A stretch of DNA of 6,156 bases from NCBI GenBank assembly GCA_013003255.1, contig JABDJZ010000557.1, positions 1 through 6,156 of the forward strand, in the 5' to 3' direction. The notes below the pieces were generated by a model. That model did not search any database. It saw only the letters and a program-made list of their open reading frames with translations, and was not told the origin of the DNA. The position numbers and the translations under genes were made by a program. Shown here in pieces: positions 1 to 5,478 of the stretch. Numbering within the stretch: the first letter of the stretch is position 1; the number at the start of each line of letters is the position of its first letter. The stretch comes from Rhodothermales bacterium (lineage in GTDB: Bacteria > Bacteroidota > Rhodothermia > Rhodothermales > UBA10348).

Positions 1-468
1 GGGCCATCGCTATCGCCGTTCAATGCCTGGGTGCTGTCTAAAAGCCTGGAAACACTGCATGTCAGAATGGATCGGCATTGCTCCAACGCCTTCACGCTGG
101 CACAGGAACTTGAACATCACCCAGAGATCGAGTCGGTGAATTATCCGTTTCTCGATAGCCATCCCCAATATGAACTGGCTCAGAAACAGATGAAGCATGG
201 TGGCGGAGTCGTCACATTTGTAGTGAAGGGTGGCATTGAAAGAGGAAGGAAATTTCTCGACAGTCTTGAGATGTTCTCGCACACCGCCAATCTGGGTGAT
301 GCCAGAACGATCGCCACGCATCCGGCCAGTACTACCCATTCCAAGATCGATCCGGAAGTCAGAAAAGCCGTAGGCATCTACGACGGCATGGTCAGGGTCT
401 CCGTCGGACTTGAGCATATCAACGATATAGTCGCCGACATCGAGCAGGCATTGGCAAAGTCGAAATAG
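1..468 (+). CDS. metZ: O-succinyl/O-acetylhomoserine sulfhydrylase, C-terminal part (5' truncated by window)
   Basis: The frame is open from base 1 and ends at TAG 466-468, giving the last 155 residues of a gene that begins upstream of the window. The product belongs to the Cys/Met-metabolism PLP enzyme family (fold-type I), which makes homocysteine from an activated homoserine and sulfide in the cytoplasm. Visible family marks are the opening GPSLSPFNAWVL segment, the SHPQYELAQKQM segment, GGGVVTFVVKGG, and the C-terminal substrate/PLP-side motif NLGDARTIATHPASTTH, followed by the closing VRVSVGLEHINDIVADIEQAL. The PLP-binding lysine lies upstream and is not seen. The wording fits MetZ best; MetY, cystathionine gamma-synthase and methionine gamma-lyase are close relatives and cannot be fully excluded from the C-terminus alone. 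The GTG at 31 is internal (Val), not a start. GC looks lower here than in the genes at the right end of the window. Confidence 0.85.
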   Translation, partial: GPSLSPFNAWVLSKSLETLHVRMDRHCSNAFTLAQELEHHPEIESVNYPFLDSHPQYELAQKQMKHGGGVVTFVVKGGIERGRKFLDSLEMFSHTANLGDARTIATHPASTTHSKIDPEVRKAVGIYDGMVRVSVGLEHINDIVADIEQALAKSK

Positions 469-491
469 CGCAAACTATCATAAAATTAACA

Positions 492-534
492 AGGCCAAAT
501 ACCATTAATTTCCAAAATTACTTACCTTTGGCCT
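492..534. repeat. Imperfect nested palindrome just after the metZ-like stop codon
   Basis: AGGCCAAA (492-499) is complementary to TTTGGCCT (527-534). Nested exactly in the centre, TAATTT (506-511) is complementary to AAATTA (515-520) around a CCA triloop. The two unpaired sides between the helices are both 6 nt, so the structure is a symmetric hairpin of 8 bp, a 6x6 internal loop and 6 bp. It begins 23 nt after the stop codon, so it may end or protect the metZ-like mRNA, but the downstream side has only CCATTTG rather than a U-run, so it is not a textbook intrinsic terminator. Confidence 0.45.
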
Positions 535-638
535 CCATTTGAAAGTCGAGTTTCGGCAAGATTTTCAACAAGTTCTTAAATGTTTTCGGCAATTATCCTG
601 ATCGGGATCAAGGCGCGACACGGGAGAGAAGGAAGGAG

Positions 639-654
639 TCCCGCACGTGCGGGA
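639..654. repeat. Perfect 16-bp palindrome TCCCGCACGTGCGGGA
   Basis: The sequence is identical to its own reverse complement over all 16 bases, and AGT (637-639) and ACT (657-659) add an outer near-match after a small offset. It sits in AT-richer non-coding DNA 56 bp upstream of tRNA-Phe. It could be a regulator site or a member of a dispersed short palindromic (REP-like) family. Only one copy is visible in this window. Confidence 0.5.
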
Positions 655-710
655 TGACTAATTGAATAAAGCAGAGAACCCAGAAATCGGGCAAGAGAAT
701 GCCATAAAAT

Positions 711-783
711 GGTGCGGTAGCTCAGTTGGTAGAGCACTGGACTGAAAATCCAGGTGTCGGCGGTTCAAATCCGCCTCTGACCA
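711..783 (+). tRNA. tRNA-Phe (GAA), acceptor stem with two mismatches
   Basis: The cloverleaf can be laid out directly: acceptor GGTGCGG, TA, D-arm GCTC/GAGC, anticodon arm CTGGA-CTGAAAA-TCCAG giving anticodon GAA (Phe), variable GTGTC, T-arm GGCGG-TTCAAAT-CCGCC, 3' acceptor strand TCTGACC and discriminator A at 783. The D, anticodon and T arms pair perfectly. In the acceptor stem, pairs 1-3 and 6-7 form, but G4:G69 and C5:U68 do not. The 3' strand matches the usual Phe type, whose 5' partner would be GGTCAGG. CCA is not encoded (CCC follows), so it must be added after processing. A dedicated terminator begins at 787, which suggests the gene is expressed, but the mispaired stem leaves a decayed or recombinant copy possible. 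Confidence 0.85.
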
Positions 784-786
784 CCC

Positions 787-820
787 AAAGGGTCTCGCGT
801 ACTCCGCGAGGCCCTTTCTT
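787..820 (+). terminator. Intrinsic terminator after tRNA-Phe
   Basis: A 13-bp stem pairs AAAGGGTCTCGCG (787-799) with CGCGAGGCCCTTT (805-817), with one G-T wobble and a TACTC loop, followed by CTT. It starts 3 nt after the tRNA discriminator base. The U-run is short (TTTCTT), but stem strength and position make termination likely. Confidence 0.8.
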
Positions 821-944
821 GGTTAGTAGGGCTCCGGTCATCGGATCAATGCGTCGCATTTTTCTTTGGCTTCCTCAATTCTCCAAGTTTGAGGATTGCG
901 CCGCGTAGCCGATCAGAATTATCATTGGTGCTCGACTGAAATGC
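821..944. other. Spacer between the two tRNA genes, with small inverted repeats
   Basis: No gene is supported. Two small dyads are seen: AATGCG-T-CGCATT (848-860), followed by a T-rich run TTTTCTTT, and TCCTCAA (872-878) facing TTGAGGA (889-895) across 10 nt. TATCATTG (920-927) resembles both a -10 hexamer and the Bacteroidota -7 element and lies 17 nt before tRNA-Asp, so it is a possible promoter element, without a convincing upstream box. Confidence 0.35.
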
Positions 945-1018
<74 letters not shown>

Positions 1019-1022
1019 CTAC

Positions 1023-1057
1023 AAAGCCCTCGCATCGTAAACCGATGCGGGGGCTTT
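1023..1057. terminator. Bidirectional intrinsic terminator between tRNA-Asp and the minus-strand gene pair
   Basis: A 15-bp stem pairs AAAGCCCTCGCATCG (1023-1037) with CGATGCGGGGGCTTT (1043-1057), with one T-G pair and a TAAAC loop. Because the arms end in AAAG and CTTT, both strands read a GC-rich stem followed by U residues. It lies 4 nt after tRNA-Asp and 27 nt after the stop codon of the minus-strand gene ending at 1085, so it can close both convergent units. Confidence 0.8.
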
Positions 1058-1084
1058 CTGTATTCGGGTGCCTTTTTCAGCCTC

Positions 1085-2020
1085 TCAACGATAGAGGTTG
1101 CCCAGACTCGCCGGAGCGCCAATGTTTATCACAAGTCCGTACTGCGGGATTTGGTCTACGCCAAATTCGTTGCGACTGACCCGAACCCCGGCTGAGATAA
1201 AGCTCCCCAAGGGACTTGTAATCATGGCAGATGGCGAGAAGCCGGATCCATACATGGGCTTGGTCACCTGGCCCATCCCGTAGTAGGAGATGTAGGCCAG
1301 ATCGATCCGAAGCGCGGGGAAGTTCGAATTTGTCGGTCCGCAGCAACGGATGTATCCGCCTCCAAGAAACCTGCTCGGGCCAGGACCGATCACCTGAGAG
1401 ACCTCCGAGTAGACACCTGACCTGAAGGTCGAGATCCTGAACGGACGGGAAGCGAGAGTGGATACCGCAAGCGGTGAGACCGAGGACTTCGTATATGGCA
1501 ATTCGACGGCGGCTACCCCGATCGCGCCATGAAAGCTGTTCTGAATGAAGGCCCCGCCCATTCGTCCTCGGGCCAGGATGCCAAGCCCCGCCGACCATTC
1601 CAGATTTCGCGTCTCCCGGGCCCAGGACATCGAAATGCGAAGAAGGTCGGACCGATAGTCGGCCTCCTTGTTGGTTAGGAGCGTGAGCGACACGTCCCAA
1701 ATCAGCGCACCTGCTCTTCGTCCTTGGCGCCACTGCGCCCAAAAACTCGTCGTTACCAGATCATCCGGGCCGTTTGCAACCGGCAACGTGCCCAGCGGCT
1801 TGTTGTCGTTCAAATAGCGGTAGACGAAATGAGACCTGGGGAGCCTGCTGAATCTCATGTCGGACGAGGCTATCGCTACCGTCGTGTCCGGCGCGGCTCC
1901 CACCGCCACCGATGTGTCAGGCGCCGCCACTTCGGCTTTTACCTGATTCGTACCGGCGAGGAGCATGAGGAAACAGATTGCTCCCGCTCCACGAAACACA
2001 CGACATATTGCTTTTCCCAT
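1085..2020 (-). CDS. Predicted exported beta-strand-rich envelope protein (311 aa), paralogue of the upstream gene
   Basis: I cannot assign this to a characterised family. The 311-residue product starts at ATG 2018-2020 with a signal peptide (basic MGKAICRVFR, hydrophobic AICFLMLLAG, probable cleavage after VKA near residue 29). Residues 32-51 hold two copies of a 10-residue unit AAPDT[ST]VA. The rest has alternating hydrophobic/polar segments with many Gly, Tyr and Ser, like a small outer-membrane beta-barrel, though it ends in LYR rather than a terminal aromatic. Segments shared with the gene at 2061-3413 are YLNDN (69-73), PDD-VTTSFW (85-94), LLTN, YR-DLLR, LGGG (219-222), a vicinal CC (226-227), SYY, VTK-MYG and NEFG. 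It lies 40 bp downstream of that gene on the same strand, so the two are probably co-transcribed. Export is well supported; barrel topology is inference. Confidence 0.8.
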   Translation of the reverse strand: MGKAICRVFRGAGAICFLMLLAGTNQVKAEVAAPDTSVAVGAAPDTTVAIASSDMRFSRLPRSHFVYRYLNDNKPLGTLPVANGPDDLVTTSFWAQWRQGRRAGALIWDVSLTLLTNKEADYRSDLLRISMSWARETRNLEWSAGLGILARGRMGGAFIQNSFHGAIGVAAVELPYTKSSVSPLAVSTLASRPFRISTFRSGVYSEVSQVIGPGPSRFLGGGYIRCCGPTNSNFPALRIDLAYISYYGMGQVTKPMYGSGFSPSAMITSPLGSFISAGVRVSRNEFGVDQIPQYGLVINIGAPASLGNLYR

Positions 2021-2060
2021 GCGAATGGGATCGGCAAAAACGCAATCTGCTTAAGCCTGA

Positions 2061-3413
2061 CTACCGCTGGAACACCGTTGGCACCGACCCAAGCCCCATG
2101 CGAATCAGGAGTCCGAACTGAGCGACATCGTCCCGGCCAAACTCATTGCTGCTCACCCGTACCGCCGTCTCAGCTCCTCTCACGCGGAGTATCAGTGCCA
2201 ATGACTTCGACAGCCCGTCACCAAACATTGACCGGGTGACGTTGTCCAGCGAATAGTAGGAGACCCAGGCCAGGTCACCCCGAATCCGGACCGCCCTGGG
2301 GCCTGACTTGCTCCGGAATCGACAACAGGTCACAAAGCCGCCGCCCCGGAAATCGCTCGGCCCACCACCGAGCACCTGGGTGAGTCTTGAAAAGAAACCT
2401 CCCTCCAACCCGATAGATCGCCAAGGTCTCGTATTACCCATGACGACCACCATGGGCTTGATCTCTCGTTCTCTTGAGTAGTCAAGATGGATCTGATCAA
2501 CTCCGAGTAGCCTGTGATACCAGTTTTGCACCGCATGTCCACCGAACGCGCCCATGGCTGAAACTCCTACGCCAAGACCCCAGTCAATCCGCCCGACCGG
2601 AATGCGTCTGGATACAGACATCCTCAACAGGTCCGCCCGATAGCCCTGATTTCGGTTTGTCAAGACCATCAGGGTAGCGTCCAGAGCGTGGGCTCCCCAT
2701 CGGCTCCTGTTCTGGTATTGAATCCAGAAGCTTGTCGTGACATAGTCATCCGGCCCGGGCCTGACCAGTGTCGGAAGATTGCCGGGGGGCGCATTGTCGT
2801 TGAGGTACTGAAAGGACAAGCCCGACGTCCCGCCCCTGGCCCCGCGATCAACGATTTCCTGTGAGCCGGCTATCAACTCGGGGCCGGACAGTCTCTCCCC
2901 AGGCAAGACTACCCGCCGACCAGGAGGAATCCGAGTATTGAGGCGTGATTCTCCTGGTGGCCTCTCGGTTACGGCTGGACTGGACCTGGAGGTGGAAGCG
3001 GGACTACTCCGGTTTGTGAGCAAGACCTCCCGGCCCGCTCGATAGCGCCCCGCCTCTGTAGAACTGAGCACCCAGACCTCTGCATCCGGCTCCAACTGAA
3101 AGTCTGCTCGCTCTGTTCGTCGGTCTCCTGTCAGGGAGAAGGCCGGTGACCGAGGCGCCTGTCGCTCATCCTTCACCCGAGCCACGAGCCTGGCACCCAG
3201 GGGAAGTCCACAAACCCTATATTTTCCAGAAGCGTCTGTGCGTGCCGTTCCGGTGGGCCGTCGGGTATCCAACCGCAGAATTTCCACCACCGCGAAGGCG
3301 GCAGGTTTGTCCCCGGCTCGCACCACGCCAATGACTGAGCCGCCTGGGCACGCCACCCATTGCTGTTGCGGCGGCGCAATAAATAGAAGGAGGATGAGCG
3401 GTAGCTGCGACAA
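2061..3413 (-). CDS. Predicted exported protein: CarboxypepD_reg-like domain plus the same C-terminal envelope domain (about 450 aa)
   Basis: The frame is blocked upstream by TAA (3417-3419), so translation most likely begins at TTG 3411-3413; no later start would keep the hydrophobic leader LPLILLLFIA. That leader looks like a short export signal, though it lacks the usual N-terminal lysine or arginine. Residues about 26-80 (GSVIGVV, then VVEILRLDT, TDASGKYRVCGLPLGARLVARV) fit a carboxypeptidase-regulatory-like Ig-type beta sandwich, common at the N-terminus of Bacteroidota envelope proteins. A Ser/Arg/Pro-rich linker follows (about 130-165). From residue 200 on it is clearly paralogous to the gene at 1085-2020: YLNDN, PDDYVTTSFW, LTN, YRADLLRMS, LGGGPSDFRGGG, CC (363-364), VSYY, VTRSMFG and SSNEFG. 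It is the first gene of the pair. The function is unknown; an outer-membrane barrel with a surface or periplasmic domain is my inference. Confidence 0.8.
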   Translation of the reverse strand: MSQLPLILLLFIAPPQQQWVACPGGSVIGVVRAGDKPAAFAVVEILRLDTRRPTGTARTDASGKYRVCGLPLGARLVARVKDERQAPRSPAFSLTGDRRTERADFQLEPDAEVWVLSSTEAGRYRAGREVLLTNRSSPASTSRSSPAVTERPPGESRLNTRIPPGRRVVLPGERLSGPELIAGSQEIVDRGARGGTSGLSFQYLNDNAPPGNLPTLVRPGPDDYVTTSFWIQYQNRSRWGAHALDATLMVLTNRNQGYRADLLRMSVSRRIPVGRIDWGLGVGVSAMGAFGGHAVQNWYHRLLGVDQIHLDYSREREIKPMVVVMGNTRPWRSIGLEGGFFSRLTQVLGGGPSDFRGGGFVTCCRFRSKSGPRAVRIRGDLAWVSYYSLDNVTRSMFGDGLSKSLALILRVRGAETAVRVSSNEFGRDDVAQFGLLIRMGLGSVPTVFQR

Positions 3414-3480
3414 TATTTATGTCGGTTTGCGGAGGAATGGCAACAGCCATTCTCATTGGATACGTTCCAGAACGGGTGTT
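3414..3480. promoter_or_regulatory. Divergent intergenic region with a perfect 7-bp inverted repeat
   Basis: These 67 bp separate two genes transcribed away from each other, both with apparent TTG starts, so promoters for both must lie here or inside the neighbouring 5' ends. GAATGGC (3435-3441) and GCCATTC (3446-3452) form a perfect inverted repeat around AACA, centred about 32 nt from each start: a candidate operator or hairpin. On the minus strand TTGCCA (3443-3438) and CATAAA (3421-3416), 16 nt apart, loosely resemble -35/-10 boxes and would give a nearly leaderless transcript. No clear Bacteroidota -33/-7 pair is seen. Confidence 0.4.
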
Positions 3481-4074
3481 TTGTCCGTCCCGAAGGTGAT
3501 CGTTCTCCTGTTGGTGATGGCCGCGTCGGTGCAAACTGCTATGGCTCAGTCAACGGATTCGCGCCCTGAAAGGACATTGGCGGTCAAGTTTATTGGTCTC
3601 TCCTATCATCCCAATGCCTCGAGCTTCGCAAGACAACAGTACTCGCGGAAGCTCAGTCCCGATGGTAGTCTCGTGGCAAATTTGGGTGTTCTCGCGTCCT
3701 GGGAGCAGTTCGTACGCAGCGACCGTCTGGCTATCCGCGTTGCCGGAGTCGCGATGTCAGATTGTCGCTCGGTCTTCGCCGGAGCGATTCACGTTGGCGC
3801 GCATCTCCGTCTGGCCCGCTTAGGCCGGGTAACCCTACTCGCCGGGATAGGACCTACACTGTACTTCAGACAAGACTGGCATCGGTTCGACACATACAAA
3901 TTCGATGGCCGGCTATTTCGACAATATGCCGATTGGCAGTATATCGTGACGCCTATTGGTGGTGACCTGGAGTTGGACGTGCGAGTCACGCCAAACTCGC
4001 AGTTGTCGTTTACCATCCTCCCCGGCTATCCCCAGATCGTCGTGCTGGCGATTGGAGCGAAATTCCGAATCTAG
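3481..4074 (+). CDS. Predicted exported small beta-barrel-like protein (197 aa), function unknown
   Basis: The frame is open from 3238, but the part before about 3480 is antisense to the divergent gene. TTG 3481-3483 is chosen because it gives a compact signal peptide: SVPK, hydrophobic VIVLLLVMAASV, and cleavage site AMA before Q23. The mature part has alternating strands (TLAVKFIGLSYHP, GSLVANLGVLASWEQF, LAIRVAGVAMSD, FAGAIHVGAHLRL, VTLLAGIGPTLYFRQDW, LELDVRVTPNSQLSFTILPGYP) and ends IGAKFRI, consistent with a small 8-strand-type outer-membrane barrel. The GIGPTLYFRQDWH segment and the final GYP segment resemble, from memory, uncharacterised Bacteroidota proteins; I cannot name the family. 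Alternative starts are GTG 3496 (loses the basic residue) and TTG 3427. It is not a paralogue of the two minus-strand genes. An 84-bp gap separates it from the oxidoreductase gene. Confidence 0.7.
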   Translation: MSVPKVIVLLLVMAASVQTAMAQSTDSRPERTLAVKFIGLSYHPNASSFARQQYSRKLSPDGSLVANLGVLASWEQFVRSDRLAIRVAGVAMSDCRSVFAGAIHVGAHLRLARLGRVTLLAGIGPTLYFRQDWHRFDTYKFDGRLFRQYADWQYIVTPIGGDLELDVRVTPNSQLSFTILPGYPQIVVLAIGAKFRI

Positions 4075-4105
4075 CTGGATTCACTTAGCTCGAAGGCTTC
4101 CCCCG

Positions 4106-4134
4106 TTGCGACCAGCCGTCGCCACCCCTAGACT
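4106..4134 (+). promoter_or_regulatory. Candidate sigma-70-like promoter for the oxidoreductase/DUF1080 pair
   Basis: TTGCGA (4106-4111) and TAGACT (4129-4134) are separated by exactly 17 nt, each matching 4 of 6 consensus positions. Transcription would begin near 4141, about 18 nt before ATG 4159. The match is weak, and read-through from the gene ending at 4074 is also possible, as no terminator hairpin is evident in the 84-bp gap. Confidence 0.3.
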
Positions 4135-4158
4135 GCGGTCGAACCACCCGGAACGGCC

Positions 4159-5478
4159 ATGCCACTCTCCCGCCGCACGTTCAGTCGCTACCTGGCCACA
4201 GCGCCCGTAGCCTACCTCATTCCTGGAGTTGCCTCGTTGGCCGGCCCGGTACGGACGCCGGCCCCGTCGGACCAGGTCCGCTTCGGTGTCATCGGAGTCA
4301 ACGGGATGGGGTTCTCGAACACCCGCTCGTTCCTGCGCCATGCCGGCACGGAGTGCGTCGCGATGTGCGACGTCGATGCCGGCGTTCTGGACAGACGGGC
4401 TTCACAGGTGGCGGAGACTGGATCTGCCAAACCGGCCACGTACGCGGATCACCGGGCACTGCTGGAGCACCCGGACATGGACTTCGTAATCATCGGGACT
4501 CCGGATCACTGGCACCCCATCATGACGCTGGATGCGGTAGACGCGGGTCTGGACGTCTATGTGGAGAAGCCGCTCGCCAACTCCATCGGCGAATCGTACG
4601 CCACGCTGGACGGCGTTCTGGCTTCCGGCCGCAAGGTTCAGGTGGGCCAATGGCAGCGCAGCGGTCCGCACTGGCAGGATGCGATGGCCTTCGTCCACAG
4701 CGGTGCGCTCGGCAACATCCGTACGGTTAAGACCTGGGCCTACCAGGGCTGGATGAAACCGGTAGCCATCAAGCCGGACGCCCCGGCGCCAGACGGGGTA
4801 GACTACGATCGCTGGCTGGGGCCGGCCGGTGCCCGTCCCTTCAACCCCAACCGATTCCACTTCAATTTCCGTTGGTTCTGGGACTACGCCGGCGGACTCA
4901 TGACCGATTGGGGAGTCCACATCCTGGATTTCGCTCTGCTGGGGATGAACGCCTCCTTCCCGAAGTCCGTGATGGCCACGGGCGGGAAGTTTGCCTATCC
5001 CGATGATGCCTCGGAGACGCCGGACACGCTCCAGGCCGTGTTCGAATTCGACGATTTCACCATGCTCTGGGAGCATGCCACCGGTATCGACCTCGGCCCC
5101 TACCGCCGGACACACGGCGTGGCCTTCATCGGCAACAACGGAACCCAGGTTGTGGATCGCGGCGGCTGGGAAGTGATTGCCGAGGAAGAGGATAGGCAGC
5201 CCCTGGTTTCGGTGCCCTCGCCGGCCGGCTATGAGGGCAGCGACCTGGACCGCCATACGGCCAACTTCCTGGCCGCGCTGCGGGAGGACGCCCCGTTGGC
5301 CGCCGACATCCGCGTGGGGCACCACGTGGCATCTGTGGCCCACATGGGGAACGTGGCCTACAAGGCAGGCCGCAAGCTCTACTGGGACGAGGCTTCCCGT
5401 AGTTTCAACGATGACCCCGAAGCCAATCAACATCGCGATGGGCTTCAGTATCGATCGCCATGGACCCTGAACCGCTGA
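4159..5478 (+). CDS. Tat-exported Gfo/Idh/MocA family oxidoreductase (439 aa)
   Basis: An NAD(P)-dependent sugar oxidoreductase of the Gfo/Idh/MocA family, probably acting in the periplasm. The N-terminus has a twin-arginine signal: SRRTFSR (4-10), then hydrophobic YLATAPVAYLIPGVASLAG. The Rossmann fold follows, with FGVIGVNGMG (42-51), the acidic strand end CDVD (70-73), TPDHWH (114-119) and EKP (136-138), whose lysine is a family catalytic/cofactor residue. The C-terminal alpha/beta domain carries GGLMTDWGVHILD (245-257), where Asp250, His254 and Asp257 fit the conserved D-x3-H-x2-D pattern. At 439 residues the length is normal for the Tat-bearing subgroup. The DUF1080 gene begins inside its stop codon (TGATG, 5476-5480), implying translational coupling. 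Reaction and substrate are inferred; related enzymes oxidise C3 hydroxyls of sugars, but some act as glycosidases or dehydrate. The ATG is supported because the Tat motif begins 3 residues later. Confidence 0.92.
   Translation: MPLSRRTFSRYLATAPVAYLIPGVASLAGPVRTPAPSDQVRFGVIGVNGMGFSNTRSFLRHAGTECVAMCDVDAGVLDRRASQVAETGSAKPATYADHRALLEHPDMDFVIIGTPDHWHPIMTLDAVDAGLDVYVEKPLANSIGESYATLDGVLASGRKVQVGQWQRSGPHWQDAMAFVHSGALGNIRTVKTWAYQGWMKPVAIKPDAPAPDGVDYDRWLGPAGARPFNPNRFHFNFRWFWDYAGGLMTDWGVHILDFALLGMNASFPKSVMATGGKFAYPDDASETPDTLQAVFEFDDFTMLWEHATGIDLGPYRRTHGVAFIGNNGTQVVDRGGWEVIAEEEDRQPLVSVPSPAGYEGSDLDRHTANFLAALREDAPLAADIRVGHHVASVAHMGNVAYKAGRKLYWDEASRSFNDDPEANQHRDGLQYRSPWTLNR

Larger units (their letters stand above)
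469..710. other. Non-coding, AT-richer spacer between metZ-like gene and tRNA-Phe
   Basis: No convincing gene is present. The stretch is clearly AT-richer than the rest (541-600 is about 37% GC by hand count). It holds an imperfect nested palindrome (492-534), a 9-bp direct repeat TTTCGGCAA at 551-559 and 584-592 (33 bp start to start), a small inverted repeat TGATC-GG-GATCA (599-610) and a perfect 16-bp palindrome (639-654). TACCTTTG at 523-530 matches the Bacteroidota -7 consensus TAnnTTTG, but I see no TTTG at a suitable distance upstream, so I do not call a promoter. Confidence 0.6.

Noticed and set aside
10..417. 135-residue minus-strand open frame
   Set aside because: It is antisense to the metZ-like coding region.
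726..908. 60-residue plus-strand open frame across tRNA-Phe
   Set aside because: It runs through the tRNA and its terminator and has no protein character.
1077..1742. 221-residue minus-strand open frame
   Set aside because: It is a different frame of the 311-aa gene, which alone shows a signal peptide and homology to its neighbour.
3238..3480. N-terminal extension of the 197-aa protein to 278 residues
   Set aside because: The extra 81 residues are antisense to the divergent gene, are rich in Arg/Cys/His, and would bury a clean signal peptide. ATG 3394 has an AGAAGGAGG directly before it, but with no spacing and overlapping the opposite gene's start.
3437..3499. 20-codon plus-strand frame starting at ATG 3437 after GGAGGA, a possible leader peptide
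   Set aside because: It has no spacing between the purine run and ATG, lies across the inverted repeat, and shows no amino-acid bias suggesting attenuation.
4402..5433. 343-residue minus-strand open frame
   Set aside because: It is antisense to the Gfo/Idh/MocA gene, whose family motifs are unmistakable; long antisense frames are common in GC-rich genes.
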